From an uncultured Eggerthella sp. (GTDB lineage Bacteria; Actinomycetota; Coriobacteriia; Coriobacteriales; Eggerthellaceae), in contig UQNZ01000001.1 in assembly GCA_900542525.1 (NCBI GenBank), positions 186,001-250,000 of the forward strand: a stretch of DNA of 64,000 nt, given 5' to 3'. The position numbers and the translations under genes are program-made. Within the stretch, counting starts at the first letter, position 1. Each line of letters begins with the position of its first letter. Below the pieces are notes generated by a model. That model was given only the letters and a program-made list of their open reading frames with translations. It did no database searches and was not told where the DNA came from. This document shows, piece by piece, positions 34,593 to 43,683 of the stretch.

Positions 34593-37226
34593 TTAGTGCG
34601 CTTCCGCCCAATTCTTCCCCCAAGAAACATCAACGTTGAGCGGCACTGAAAGCTCCACGACCGATTCCATGATGCGCGAGACAAGCGCACTCACCTCCTC
34701 GATCTCATCGGCTGGAACCGAGAAATCGAGTTCGTCATGCACCTGCAAAATGAGCTTGGTCTTCGCACCAGACTTCACCAATTCGTCTTGCACCTGACGC
34801 ATCGCGATCTTGATGATATCAGCAGCCGTACCTTGCATGGGGTGATTCATAGCGGTGCGTTCGCCAAACCCACGCTGCGCAGCATTGCGCGCCGTGAGCT
34901 CAGGAATGTAGCGCCTGCGCCCAAACAGCGTTTCAGCATACCCACATCTCTTGGCCTCTTCCACGACCCGATCGAGATAAGCGCGCACTCCACTGTATGC
35001 AGCGAAATAGCGGTCGATCATGTCCTTCGCATCGCCGAAGGGAATATCGAGCGACTGCGAAAGCCCATAGGCTTGCTGACCGTACACGATGCCGAAATTG
35101 ACCGCCTTCGCACGGCTGCGCAGAAGCGGCGTGACCTCTTCGATCGGAACATCGAACACGCGGCTTGCCGTCTTCGCATGGAAATCTTCGCCCGAAAGGA
35201 ACGCATCGATAAGATGTTCGTCGCCAGAAAGATGCGCGAGCAATCTCAATTCGATCTGCGAATAGTCAGCCGAAAGGAAGACTTCGCCTTCTTCGAGCGG
35301 AACAAAGCATTCGCGGATCTGGCGACCGAAATCGGTACGCACGGGGATGTTCTGCAGATTCGGATCGGACGACGAAAGACGTCCTGTGGTGGTGACCATC
35401 TCATTGAACGAGGTATGAATACGCCCATCCTTTGCGCACATGCGCGGCAACGCATCGATATAGGTTGATTTCACCTTGGCATATTCACGGTAATGGAGCA
35501 CAAGTTCGGGCAACTCATGCACCTTTGAAAGCTCCTTGAGCACGGCTGCATTGGTCGAATAGCCGCGCTGATTCTTCTTGATCGGAGTAAGCCCTAGCAC
35601 CTCGAAGAGGATATGGGAGAGCTGCTTGGGGGAATCGATGTTGAAATCCTCGCCTGCAAGCTCGATGATCTGCCCCTGTAGCTTATCGAGCTCTTCTTGA
35701 GTGGCGAGCGCGATGCGATCGAGCGTTGCTTTGTCGATAGCCGCACCAGTGCGCTCCATGCACGCGAGCACGCCCACCAGCGGATAGTCGATAGCGGAAT
35801 AGACCGAAGCCACCCCATCTTCGTCGAGACGACGGCGCATGATCTCGGCTAGACGCTCCACTGCGGCAGCTTTGAGGGCAAGCTCATCGGCCAGCGCCTC
35901 AGCATCGGGCAAGAACGATCCGCAATGGAGCTCAACGAGCTTTTGGATGTCGAAGCCTCCATTCATGGAGTTCACCACATACGAAGCGAGCGCCACGTCG
36001 AAGCACTCCATCGCCAGGACCTCTTCAATGCTTACCAGAGCAGCATCGAAAGAATCATGAGGGAATACGTACTCGACCAACTTCTTCGCGTCAAAGGTGA
36101 CGAAACGCCCTTCCTTGACCAAACGCGCAAGTGCTGCTTTGGCTTCATCGCCCGTGAAGTAGAGCGTCTCTGTTTCGGTACGCAGCACCATATGGATCTC
36201 GCTGCCAAAGAGCGAACCTTGTTTGTCACTATCGACCAACACCACCGGCATGCTCGCATCCGACGCGATAAGCGCCTCGAAGCTTACCTGTGCAGCCTCT
36301 CCTTCAATGAGTGGATGAGCCTCGAACGTCTCTGCACCCGCCGGCGCCGAGGCGCTACCGAGCAGATCGAGCACCTTGGTCAAGTGCGCCATGAAACGCA
36401 CGCTCGTGAACGCCTCCGTCACCCTCGCCGCGTCAAAATCGGGGAAAGAAAGGCTTTCGAGATCGATCTCGATCGGGACATCGCGCACGATCGTGGCGAC
36501 TTCACGCGAAAGGAAGGCATCTTCTTTATGGTTCGTGAGATTCTCAAGCTGCTTTCCCTTGAAAGCGTCGAGATGCTCATAGATACCCTCGAGATCATCG
36601 AATTCCTGCAGCATGGCGGCAGCCTTCTTGTCCCCGATGCCAGGAACGCCAGGGATATTATCTGCCTTATCGCCCTTCAAGCCTAAGAAATCCGTGAACT
36701 GACTAGGGGTAACGCCATAGCGCTCCTCCACCTCAGCCGGACCATAGATGACCACATCGGTGATACCCTTCTTCGTGGTAACGATACGCGTAAGATCGCT
36801 CGCCAGCTGATAGGCGTCCTTATCGCCGGTCACGAGCAGCGAGTTATAGCCAAGCTTCTCGTTCTGAGCCGAGAGGGTGCCCAGGATATCGTCGCCTTCC
36901 CAACCGGGAAGCGCTACCACAGGGATGTTGAGCGCAGCGAGCAAGTCTTCAATGAGCGGAAACTGCACGCGCAAGTTATCGTCCATGGGCGGCCGCTGTG
37001 CTTTGTACTGCTCGAGCGCCTCCGTGCGAAAGGCAGGCTTTCCCTTATCGAAGGCGCACACGATCGCATCGGGATGCTGCTCTTCGATGAACTTGATGAG
37101 CATCGCCAAAAAGCCGAATGCAGCATTGGTGGGCGTGCCATCAGGCGCTTGCATAGCAGGAGGCACCGCATGAAACGCGCGGTGCATAAGGGAATTTCCG
37201 TCGATGACAGCAATAGTCTTAGACAT
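34593..37226 (-). CDS. polA: DNA polymerase I
   Basis: 877 residues. The N-terminal 5'-3' exonuclease/flap domain has AVIDGNSLMHRAF and DKADNIPGVPGIGDKKA. The polymerase domain has DYSQIELRLLAHLSGD, RSRAKAVNFGIVYG and LQVHDELDF. The middle proofreading domain looks inactive: where the active enzyme has D-x-E there is VLVDSDKQGS. ATG 37226 is preferred to the codon at 37241, since GGAG lies 9 bases upstream and the next gene stops 2 bases ahead of it. It fills RNA primer gaps and repairs DNA. Confidence 0.96.
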   Translation of the reverse strand: MSKTIAVIDGNSLMHRAFHAVPPAMQAPDGTPTNAAFGFLAMLIKFIEEQHPDAIVCAFDKGKPAFRTEALEQYKAQRPPMDDNLRVQFPLIEDLLAALNIPVVALPGWEGDDILGTLSAQNEKLGYNSLLVTGDKDAYQLASDLTRIVTTKKGITDVVIYGPAEVEERYGVTPSQFTDFLGLKGDKADNIPGVPGIGDKKAAAMLQEFDDLEGIYEHLDAFKGKQLENLTNHKEDAFLSREVATIVRDVPIEIDLESLSFPDFDAARVTEAFTSVRFMAHLTKVLDLLGSASAPAGAETFEAHPLIEGEAAQVSFEALIASDASMPVVLVDSDKQGSLFGSEIHMVLRTETETLYFTGDEAKAALARLVKEGRFVTFDAKKLVEYVFPHDSFDAALVSIEEVLAMECFDVALASYVVNSMNGGFDIQKLVELHCGSFLPDAEALADELALKAAAVERLAEIMRRRLDEDGVASVYSAIDYPLVGVLACMERTGAAIDKATLDRIALATQEELDKLQGQIIELAGEDFNIDSPKQLSHILFEVLGLTPIKKNQRGYSTNAAVLKELSKVHELPELVLHYREYAKVKSTYIDALPRMCAKDGRIHTSFNEMVTTTGRLSSSDPNLQNIPVRTDFGRQIRECFVPLEEGEVFLSADYSQIELRLLAHLSGDEHLIDAFLSGEDFHAKTASRVFDVPIEEVTPLLRSRAKAVNFGIVYGQQAYGLSQSLDIPFGDAKDMIDRYFAAYSGVRAYLDRVVEEAKRCGYAETLFGRRRYIPELTARNAAQRGFGERTAMNHPMQGTAADIIKIAMRQVQDELVKSGAKTKLILQVHDELDFSVPADEIEEVSALVSRIMESVVELSVPLNVDVSWGKNWAEAH

Positions 37227-37228
37227 GA

Positions 37229-37903
37229 TCAGGCACTCCAAAGATATCCGACACCACGAACGGTCTCAAGGCGTTGCGCCAGATCGGGACCGAGCTTTGC
37301 GCGCACGCGACGCACGTGCACATCCACCGTACGCGAACCGCCGAAGTAATCGAAGCCCCACACACGGCGCAAGAGAGCATCGCGCGAATACGTGCGTCCG
37401 GGGTGTGTGACGAGGAACGCGAGCAGCGCATATTCGAGATAGGTGAAGTCGACCGGCTCGCCACCCACGGTTACCTGGTAGGTAGCAAGATTGATAGTCA
37501 TCGTATCGATCGAGATGAAATCGCTCGTAGAAGTTTCATTACCGGGCCAGAGCAGTTGGCGAATGCGCAGCGCGCACTCATCCGCGCTTGCCCCTTGCAC
37601 CACGAAATCACTATTCAGGCGCACCGGCAGACGCAACTCTTGCAGCATGTCTTCCTTCACGATGATAAGAATCGACCCACCACCGTCTTGGACCATCACA
37701 TCTTCCACCATCGCAATGGATTGGGAGGCGTCGCCTGAAGCTTCGAAGATGATCAGATCGCTGTTGGGGTGTTCGTGCAGAATCTTCCTGAACTGCAGGG
37801 AAGAACCCGCAACCACATCCGTATCCATCCCAGAGAGCACCGCTTGGAACTTATGCGCGTTATCGAGGCTGTCGGCCACGAATATGACACTTTTTCTCTG
37901 CAT
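37229..37903 (-). CDS. OmpR-family regulator with a pseudo-receiver, GlnR-like
   Basis: 224 residues. The C-terminal winged helix (residues about 130-224) is standard: DFTYLEYALLAFLVTHPGRT, then GGSRTVDVHVRRVRAKLG and VRGVGYLW. The receiver domain lacks the phosphorylation chemistry: the acceptor Asp is Glu (DLIIFEASG), the conserved Lys is replaced (DFVVQG), and the acidic pair is reduced. No histidine kinase gene is nearby. It stands 9 bases after glnA, and actinobacterial GlnR is an orphan OmpR-type protein with an atypical receiver, so a nitrogen regulator is the best inference. GTAGGAGG precedes the ATG. Confidence 0.8.
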   Translation of the reverse strand: MQRKSVIFVADSLDNAHKFQAVLSGMDTDVVAGSSLQFRKILHEHPNSDLIIFEASGDASQSIAMVEDVMVQDGGGSILIIVKEDMLQELRLPVRLNSDFVVQGASADECALRIRQLLWPGNETSTSDFISIDTMTINLATYQVTVGGEPVDFTYLEYALLAFLVTHPGRTYSRDALLRRVWGFDYFGGSRTVDVHVRRVRAKLGPDLAQRLETVRGVGYLWSA

Positions 37904-37912
37904 CCGTGCCTC

Positions 37913-39256
37913 CTACAGAACACCAAGGTAGTGATCGAGCTCCCACGTAGAAACGCTCTTCTGGTATTCGTTCCATTCCGCACGCTTCGCCTCAACCAGA
38001 TAGGAATGAATATGTTCGCCCAATACCTCGCGCATGAGCTCCGAGGAAGCGAACAGCTCCACGGCATCACCGAGCGTATCAGGCAACGTGCGAATACCGC
38101 GCGCGTTGAGCTCGTGACGTGTACAGGTGAACAGTGTGGGATCTTCTGTAGGGGGCTCAAGCGGCAGCTCATCCTGAATGCCCTTAAGGCCTGCGGCGAG
38201 CGTGACTGCAAACGCAAGGTAGGGATTGCACGAAGGATCGGGATTGCGCAGCTCTACGCGACAGGCTTCTTCCTTATGCGGCTTATACCCTGGAATGCGC
38301 ACGAGCGTGCAGCGATTCGAACGCGCCCAGGTGATCTGAATGGGCGCTTCCCCACCCGACACGAGGCGCTTGTAAGAATTCACCGTCGGATTCGTGATGA
38401 GCGCAAACTCGGGCGCATACTTCAAAAGCCCTGCGATGTAGTGCTTCGCGATCTTCGAGAGGTTATAACCATCGGGATCATTCTTATCAAAGAAGGCATT
38501 GTTGCCGTTCTCGTCGAACAGGCTTTGGTGAATATGCATACCCGAGCCAGGCTGGTCAGCCATAGGTTTCGGCATGAACGAGGCGTAGTGGCCATACTTC
38601 ATGGCGATCTCTTTGACCGTTAACTTGTAGGTCATCACGTTATCGGCCATGGTGAATGCATCGGCGAAACGCAGATCTATCTCTTGCTGCGAAGGGCCGT
38701 TCTCGTGGTGCGAGTACTCGACCGGAATACCCAGCTTCTCAAGCGTGAGGATGGTATCTCGCCTCAGATCGCTCGCGTTATCGAGCGAGGTAAGATCGAA
38801 GTACCCTCCGGTGTCGAGCACCTCTAAGCCTTCGCGGTCCTTGAAATAGTAATATTCGATCTCAGGACCCACGTTCATCATATAGCCAAGCTGCTCAGCG
38901 CGCGCCACCACTTTGGCGAGCACCGCACGTGAATCGCCGTCATAGATGCGGCCTTCGGGAGTACGAATCGAGCAGAACATACGAGCAACCGCGTTCTCAG
39001 CAGGACGCCAGGGCAGAATCTGGAAGGTGGTCGCATCAGGGAATGCGAGCATATCGGATTCATAGTTCAGTGAAAAGCCTTGCACGCAACTCGCATCGAA
39101 ACCCATGCCCTCTTCAAAGGCGTTTTCGAGTTCGCTCGGAATAACAGCGAACGACTTCATATTACCGAGCACATCGCAGAACCAGAAGCGTACGAAATGA
39201 ACGTCCCTGCTCTTGATGGTCTTCAGTACGAAATCTTGATCGGGGCTCATTGCCAT
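37913..39256 (-). CDS. glnA: Glutamine synthetase, type I
   Basis: 447 residues. It makes glutamine from glutamate, ammonia and ATP. Signatures seen: NVGPEIEYYYFKD, MPKPMADQPGSGMHIHQSL (ATP site), VNSYKRLVSGGEAPIQITWA and NPYLAFAV. The length fits the GSI-alpha class, without the 25-residue insert. The usual adenylylation Tyr motif is absent, the region reading LFTCTRHELNARG, so control is more likely by feedback and transcription. First of glnA-regulator-polA. Confidence 0.96.
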   Translation of the reverse strand: MAMSPDQDFVLKTIKSRDVHFVRFWFCDVLGNMKSFAVIPSELENAFEEGMGFDASCVQGFSLNYESDMLAFPDATTFQILPWRPAENAVARMFCSIRTPEGRIYDGDSRAVLAKVVARAEQLGYMMNVGPEIEYYYFKDREGLEVLDTGGYFDLTSLDNASDLRRDTILTLEKLGIPVEYSHHENGPSQQEIDLRFADAFTMADNVMTYKLTVKEIAMKYGHYASFMPKPMADQPGSGMHIHQSLFDENGNNAFFDKNDPDGYNLSKIAKHYIAGLLKYAPEFALITNPTVNSYKRLVSGGEAPIQITWARSNRCTLVRIPGYKPHKEEACRVELRNPDPSCNPYLAFAVTLAAGLKGIQDELPLEPPTEDPTLFTCTRHELNARGIRTLPDTLGDAVELFASSELMREVLGEHIHSYLVEAKRAEWNEYQKSVSTWELDHYLGVL

Positions 39257-39302
39257 GCTTGGTCTTCCTTCCCGTTGTGTGCATGCACTAGTCGCTCACT
39301 TC

Positions 39303-39345
39303 ATTATACGGGGTTCAGCAAGGCAAGTGGTTTCCGATTTGTTTC
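39303..39345 (-). promoter_or_regulatory. glnA promoter with an 11-bp-spaced GAAAC direct repeat
   Basis: On the minus strand a perfect TATAAT (39303-39308) has no recognisable -35 (ACCACT at that position). Instead GAAAC-N6-GAAAC (39341-39345 and 39330-39334) overlaps and extends upstream of the -35. Direct repeats at 11-bp period are what OmpR-type dimers bind, and actinobacterial GlnR sites contain GAAAC-type half-sites. This looks like an activator-dependent promoter. Confidence 0.65.
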
Positions 39346-39690
39346 AGACGCTGTGAGCGAAAGAACACCGAGCTAGCATGCTAGGACGTGTCCTCTGAGG
39401 CATCTCAGTGCTTCAGATCTGCGTGAAAGAAAAGCGAGCAGCCTATGGCGCTGTGAGCGAATCTTAAACACGAACGACTCGAGTATACGGCTTGAGGCGC
39501 ATCAGCGCTTCAGATTAGCGCGAAGGACGAACGAGCAGCCTTAGCTGCGCTGTAATTGAGATACCGAAGCATTATGATCTGAGGCATCTCAGTGCTCCAG
39601 ATCCGCCCGAAAGAAGAGCGAGCAGCCTATGGCGCTGTGAGCAATGCTTGAGGGTGGAGATGAGGTACTGAGATGCCTCAGTGCTCCATT
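39346..39690. repeat. Array of imperfect ~90-bp repeats between glnA and metI
   Basis: Three ~66-bp units at 39395-39460, 39491-39556 and 39579-39643. They start with CTGAGGCATCTCAGTGCT or a variant (unit 2 is CTTGAGGCGCATCAGCGCT). They contain CGAGCAGCC and end in GCGCTGTGAGC (unit 2 GCGCTGTAATTGAG). A tail-only copy lies near 39346-39361 and a head-only copy at 39669-39689 inside the end of metI. Start-to-start spacing is 96, 88 and 90 bases. Each head in units 1 and 3 can fold as a CTGAG/CTCAG hairpin. No gene seen in this 421-base gap (39257-39677). Confidence 0.8.
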
Positions 39691-40346
39691 TTGCGAGCGG
39701 CGAAGTTACATAAACTCTGCACGATCTGCACGATCACGATGAGAATGATGACCGTAGCGATCATGACATCGTCCTGGTAGCGCTGATAGCCATAACGGAT
39801 CGCGATATCACCCAAACCGCCAGCACCGACACAGCCTGCCATTGCTGAGTATCCCAAGATGGTGATGAATACGATCGCAAAACCGCGAACGAGCGAAGGC
39901 AAAGCCTCACGCAAGAATACCTTGTAGACGATCTGCCAGGTGTTCGCGCCGAAACTCTGTGCCGCCTCCACCAGGCCACCATCGACCTCTTCGATCGACT
40001 GCTCGACCATACGTGCGATGAAGGGAGCCGCAGAAATGACGAGCGGCACGATCGCACCAGGAACGCCAAGCGAAGTGCCCACGATGAAACGCGTGAACGG
40101 AATGAGTGCCACGAGCAAGATGATGAAGGGGATCGAACGCCCGATGTTGATGATCCAGCCGAGCACCATATTGAAGATGCGATGCGGCATAAGTCCTTTC
40201 GGACTCGTGAGCACGCACAACACACCCAACGGAATACCGATCACATAGGCAAAGAAGGTCGAAACGATGGTCATGAGCAGGGTATCCCAGGTGCCCTGCG
40301 CAAGAAGCATGCCGTAATTATCGAAGAAGGTTGCGAAGAAATCCAT
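39678..40346 (-). CDS. metI: ABC transporter permease, MetI type
   Basis: 222 residues with five to six membrane helices. The EAA loop that docks the ATPase is EAAQSFGANTWQIVYKVFLREALP (about residues 137-160). GRSIPFIILLVALIPFTR is typical of methionine-uptake permeases. Its last codons and stop lie in the hairpin of the ~90-bp repeat family, so the C-terminus (AARKMEH) may have been rewritten. It follows the ATPase gene by 3 bases. No substrate-binding protein gene is present nearby. Confidence 0.87.
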   Translation of the reverse strand: MDFFATFFDNYGMLLAQGTWDTLLMTIVSTFFAYVIGIPLGVLCVLTSPKGLMPHRIFNMVLGWIINIGRSIPFIILLVALIPFTRFIVGTSLGVPGAIVPLVISAAPFIARMVEQSIEEVDGGLVEAAQSFGANTWQIVYKVFLREALPSLVRGFAIVFITILGYSAMAGCVGAGGLGDIAIRYGYQRYQDDVMIATVIILIVIVQIVQSLCNFAARKMEH

Positions 40347-40349
40347 CGT

Positions 40350-41096
40350 CTAGCACCTCTTTCCCAAAAGCTGGCGCGAGGCATCACTTTGCGGATTCTC
40401 GAAGATATCCTGCGTGCGACCCATCTCGACGATGCGTCCATCATCGATGACCGCGACCGTATCACAGATCTGCTCCGCCACGAGCAAAGAATGAGTGATG
40501 AGCACGAGCGTAACGCCAAGCTCCTCGTTGATATCTTTGAGCAACCGAAGGATCGATTGCGTGGTCATGGTGTCAAGCGCGCTCGTAGCTTCGTCGCAGA
40601 GCATGATAGAGGGGCGATTGATGAGCGCACGCGCGATCGCCACGCGCTGCTGCTGTCCACCAGAAAGTTGCGAAGGGTACTTGTTCGCCTTATCAGCAAG
40701 GCCCACCAATTCCAGCAATTCAAGTGCACGCGCTCGCGCTTCAGCCTTGTTGTAACCCTTGTGCAGTTCGAGTGGGAAGGTGACATTGCGCAGCACCGTT
40801 CGCTGCTGGAAGAGCGAGAAATTCTGGAAGATCATACCCACGCTCGCACGAAATTCGAGCAACTCTTTGCCGGCGAGGTTCGTCACATCTACCCCATCGA
40901 TGATGATCTCGCCCGAAGTAGGACGCTCGAGCAAGTTGATGCAGCGCACCAAAGTCGATTTTCCCGCACCAGATTGACCAATGATACCGAAGATGGAGCC
41001 ATCTTCGATCGTAAGATTGATATCCTTCAAAGCGTGATGCTCTTCATCGCGCTTTTCGCTCGTATAGGTTTTATAGAGATGTTCGATCTGAATCAT
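40350..41096 (-). CDS. metN: ABC transporter ATP-binding protein, MetN type without the regulatory domain
   Basis: 248 residues. Walker A is GQSGAGKSTLVR, the signature LSGGQQQRVAIARAL, Walker B IMLCDEATSALD and the switch His ITHS. MetN proteins are normally about 340 residues with a C-terminal methionine-sensing (NIL) domain, which is absent here. ATG 41096 has CAGGG 7 bases upstream; the frame is open 20 codons further. Substrate is inferred from family only: methionine or a similar amino acid. Confidence 0.85.
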   Translation of the reverse strand: MIQIEHLYKTYTSEKRDEEHHALKDINLTIEDGSIFGIIGQSGAGKSTLVRCINLLERPTSGEIIIDGVDVTNLAGKELLEFRASVGMIFQNFSLFQQRTVLRNVTFPLELHKGYNKAEARARALELLELVGLADKANKYPSQLSGGQQQRVAIARALINRPSIMLCDEATSALDTMTTQSILRLLKDINEELGVTLVLITHSLLVAEQICDTVAVIDDGRIVEMGRTQDIFENPQSDASRQLLGKRC

Positions 41097-41156
41097 GTAT
41101 ACCCTGCGATCGTGTTGTTCCATAAAGCACCGCACCACAAAAAGCGACAGGCGCAA

Positions 41157-41172
41157 GTTCTAACTATAGAAC
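41157..41172. promoter_or_regulatory. Inverted repeat in front of metN
   Basis: GTTCTA-ACTA-TAGAAC, perfect 6-bp arms, 60 bases ahead of the metN start. TATAGT on the minus strand overlaps it and may be a -10. Either an operator or a small hairpin at the end of the glycosyltransferase transcript. Confidence 0.4.
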
Positions 41173-41227
41173 AACGTACGTGTACACGCTTCGAAAAATG
41201 CACGGGAATCGCACGATTAGCTATATC

Positions 41228-43681
41228 TTAACGATATAGCTGGTAATAACCATCACCTGGAGCAAGCAACGAGCTGGAAAAGGGATCGCCTTCAACGAAC
41301 GCACGCGGCCATTTGAAGTGCAAGTAAGCACGCTCCTGCTCAAGGCGAATGCGACGAGCATCGGAGAGATGGTCATCTTTGATCTTGTTCTTAAAGTGAT
41401 AGAGCTCGACCTCAGGATCGAACACGACGAAATAGCCTGCCTTGATGACCCTGAGGCAAAAATCGGTGTCCCCAAAATCGAGCTTGAAGCGATCATCGTA
41501 GCCACCTACTTCATCAAACACGCTTCTGCGGATGAACTGGCATGCGCTCGAAACGGCAGAAACATCGTTCGTACAGGCGAGACGCTTCAAATAGCCAGGC
41601 GCCGTACGCGGCAGATCGGTACCGATGGTCGTCGCACCACGCGCCGAGCCCACGGTGATGCCCGCCTCAGAAACCGTATCGTCGGAAAGCAGGAGCTTTG
41701 CGCCCACCACACCCACTTCAGAACGCGAGCACATTCCGATCCAGCGTTCAAGCGCGCCTTCGGTCTCGAATTCGACCGCTCCATCGAGCAGCAGAACATA
41801 GTCGCTCTCGTGCGCTTCAAGCGCTTGCGCGATACATGCTGCAAATCCCCTGCGTTCGATATTGCGAATAAGATCGACCTCTTCGTGCTTGCCCTGAATG
41901 CGCCCATAGGTAGAGAACGTCTCGAGCGAAGTGCTCGCATTGTCGACGATGCACACCTGCAGATTATCGTAGGGACTCTTCTCGAACAGACTCTCGATGC
42001 ACGACTCCAAAAGGTAGGGCTGTTCACGATTGACCACGATGACCAAAACAGAAGGAAGTTCAGCAGGCAATGCGTAGTTCAATCGGTAGAGCTCTTCATG
42101 AATATCAGAAAGAACGGTTGCTTCAATATCACAACGTTTCAGATGGTTCGCTACCGCGCGGCGCCCGCCACGAAAGTCCTCTTCATGCGCCTCGATGCGC
42201 GCCTGGTTCTCACCTGCCGCTTCGCGTGGCGCACGTGCCACATGGTAGAGGATCTGATCGATGCGCTCGATGCTCCCAGTCGCCTCGATCGCCTTGAACA
42301 GCAGGTCATAGACGAGCGCTTCACGCACGAATCCTTGCGATCCATGCAGATGATCGAGCAATTCTCGCTCGAAGAAGATAAGCGGTCCGGCATAGTTATA
42401 GGACAGAAGCAGATCGGGCGAATAAAGCGGCTTGCAGGCAAGTTCGCACAGCATACCATTCGCATCGAGTATATCGTGGTGCGCATAGAGGACACGCGCA
42501 GGAACTTCGTCTTCAAGAACACGACGCTCGTTGATGCGACGCACCACCTCAAAGAGCGCTTCGGGAGCGAGCATGATATCGGGCTCGAGCAAGGCGCAAT
42601 AAGAACCCCTCGCTTCATTGAGCCCCGCGACGAACATCTCATCTGCGCCAAGCGCTTCATCGACCTTCACCCGCGTGAGCACGCATGCTCCCGCACGTTC
42701 AAGCCCGAGTGCGGCGAATTCCGCATCACCATAGTAGCGATCGACCACAATAGCCTCGAACACGTTGTAGGTCTGAGCAGCAAGCGCCGTCAGGCAGCGC
42801 GCGAGCAACTCCGCTTCACCTTGCACGAGAGGGATGATGAGCGAAATGAGCGGCTCGTAGGTAAAGGTTGTCCGGCGCTGCTCCGCCAAGTCGGCGAGCG
42901 TGGCGCTATGCAGCAGATACCACGCATCGTAAGCAGGATCGTGCGCCGCATCGGCAGTTCGCTCGAAAAAGCGCGCCTTCAGCGGCTCGTAGCTCTCGTC
43001 GCAAAACATGGCGAAGCCACCTGGCACCACATCGAGCGCATCGCTGGCAAACACGCAAAAATCCTTATCGTCTCGGGGAACACGCACGGAAAACCCAACA
43101 TTGATCCGATTCTCATCGCCGAAGCGACGCGCAGGCTTGATCTCTTCGAAAAGCGGATAGACAGGCAGCTCTCGCTCCTTGCCATGCGCATCGAGAAAAC
43201 GGATCGCCACATCTGCCCCTTCGATCTGCGGAAGGTCGATGAGCATCTTCACTACGATCTCGTCCTTATCATCGACCGCTGCGATGAAGGAAGTGTGCAT
43301 GCGGTCGGAATAGTATTCGCGCTCGATATCGAACATCTGCGAAATGAGCTCGTTCTTCACCACCGAATTGATGCGCGTACGCCACGTGAGCATGTTCGTC
43401 TCGATCGTAAGATGCGCGCGACCAAGCGGCGCATCGGCACCGCGGTACTCGTTGAATTCGAGCATGATCTCGCGCTCATCGAAATGCGGCACGATGATCA
43501 CGAAGTTCGCTGCCGACTGCCCATCGAGCGGATCGAAAGGGAGAAGGTGCGCGGGAATTTCGGTACCATCCTTCAAATGCGCTTCAAGCGTGACGATCGA
43601 ATCGGCCGAGAGGCGCTCTATGGCAATCTGCGCATAGATCTTGCCATCACCCTGGCACAGGGACTCAAGACGAACGTTCAT
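41228..43681 (-). CDS. Large glycosyltransferase with two family-2 domains
   Basis: 817 residues. An N-terminal beta-rich region (about 1-275) precedes a first GT-A domain (PLISLIIPLVQGEAELLARC, then LLEPDIMLAPEAL) and a second one from about 545 (SVLVIVVNREQPYLLESCIE, YVLLLDGAVEF, and YDDRFKLDFGDTDFCLRV). No membrane helix, so it acts at the inner face of the membrane. It is a paralogue of the next gene, 2 bases apart. With gtrA it probably builds a surface polysaccharide or glycolipid. Sugar donors cannot be told from sequence. Confidence 0.85.
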   Translation of the reverse strand: MNVRLESLCQGDGKIYAQIAIERLSADSIVTLEAHLKDGTEIPAHLLPFDPLDGQSAANFVIIVPHFDEREIMLEFNEYRGADAPLGRAHLTIETNMLTWRTRINSVVKNELISQMFDIEREYYSDRMHTSFIAAVDDKDEIVVKMLIDLPQIEGADVAIRFLDAHGKERELPVYPLFEEIKPARRFGDENRINVGFSVRVPRDDKDFCVFASDALDVVPGGFAMFCDESYEPLKARFFERTADAAHDPAYDAWYLLHSATLADLAEQRRTTFTYEPLISLIIPLVQGEAELLARCLTALAAQTYNVFEAIVVDRYYGDAEFAALGLERAGACVLTRVKVDEALGADEMFVAGLNEARGSYCALLEPDIMLAPEALFEVVRRINERRVLEDEVPARVLYAHHDILDANGMLCELACKPLYSPDLLLSYNYAGPLIFFERELLDHLHGSQGFVREALVYDLLFKAIEATGSIERIDQILYHVARAPREAAGENQARIEAHEEDFRGGRRAVANHLKRCDIEATVLSDIHEELYRLNYALPAELPSVLVIVVNREQPYLLESCIESLFEKSPYDNLQVCIVDNASTSLETFSTYGRIQGKHEEVDLIRNIERRGFAACIAQALEAHESDYVLLLDGAVEFETEGALERWIGMCSRSEVGVVGAKLLLSDDTVSEAGITVGSARGATTIGTDLPRTAPGYLKRLACTNDVSAVSSACQFIRRSVFDEVGGYDDRFKLDFGDTDFCLRVIKAGYFVVFDPEVELYHFKNKIKDDHLSDARRIRLEQERAYLHFKWPRAFVEGDPFSSSLLAPGDGYYQLYR

Positions 43682-43683
43682 CT

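Noticed and set aside
39257..39677. Glutamine riboswitch or T-box ahead of glnA
   Set aside because: The leader from the TATAAT to the start is about 40 bases, too short, and no anticodon-like or riboswitch core was seen.
39346..39690. Insertion sequence or CRISPR remnant
   Set aside because: No transposase, no target duplication, and the units are imperfect and unevenly spaced.
41097..41227. SAM riboswitch in front of metN
   Set aside because: The region is only 131 bases and shows just one 6-bp inverted repeat, with no recognisable SAM-I or SAM-II pattern.
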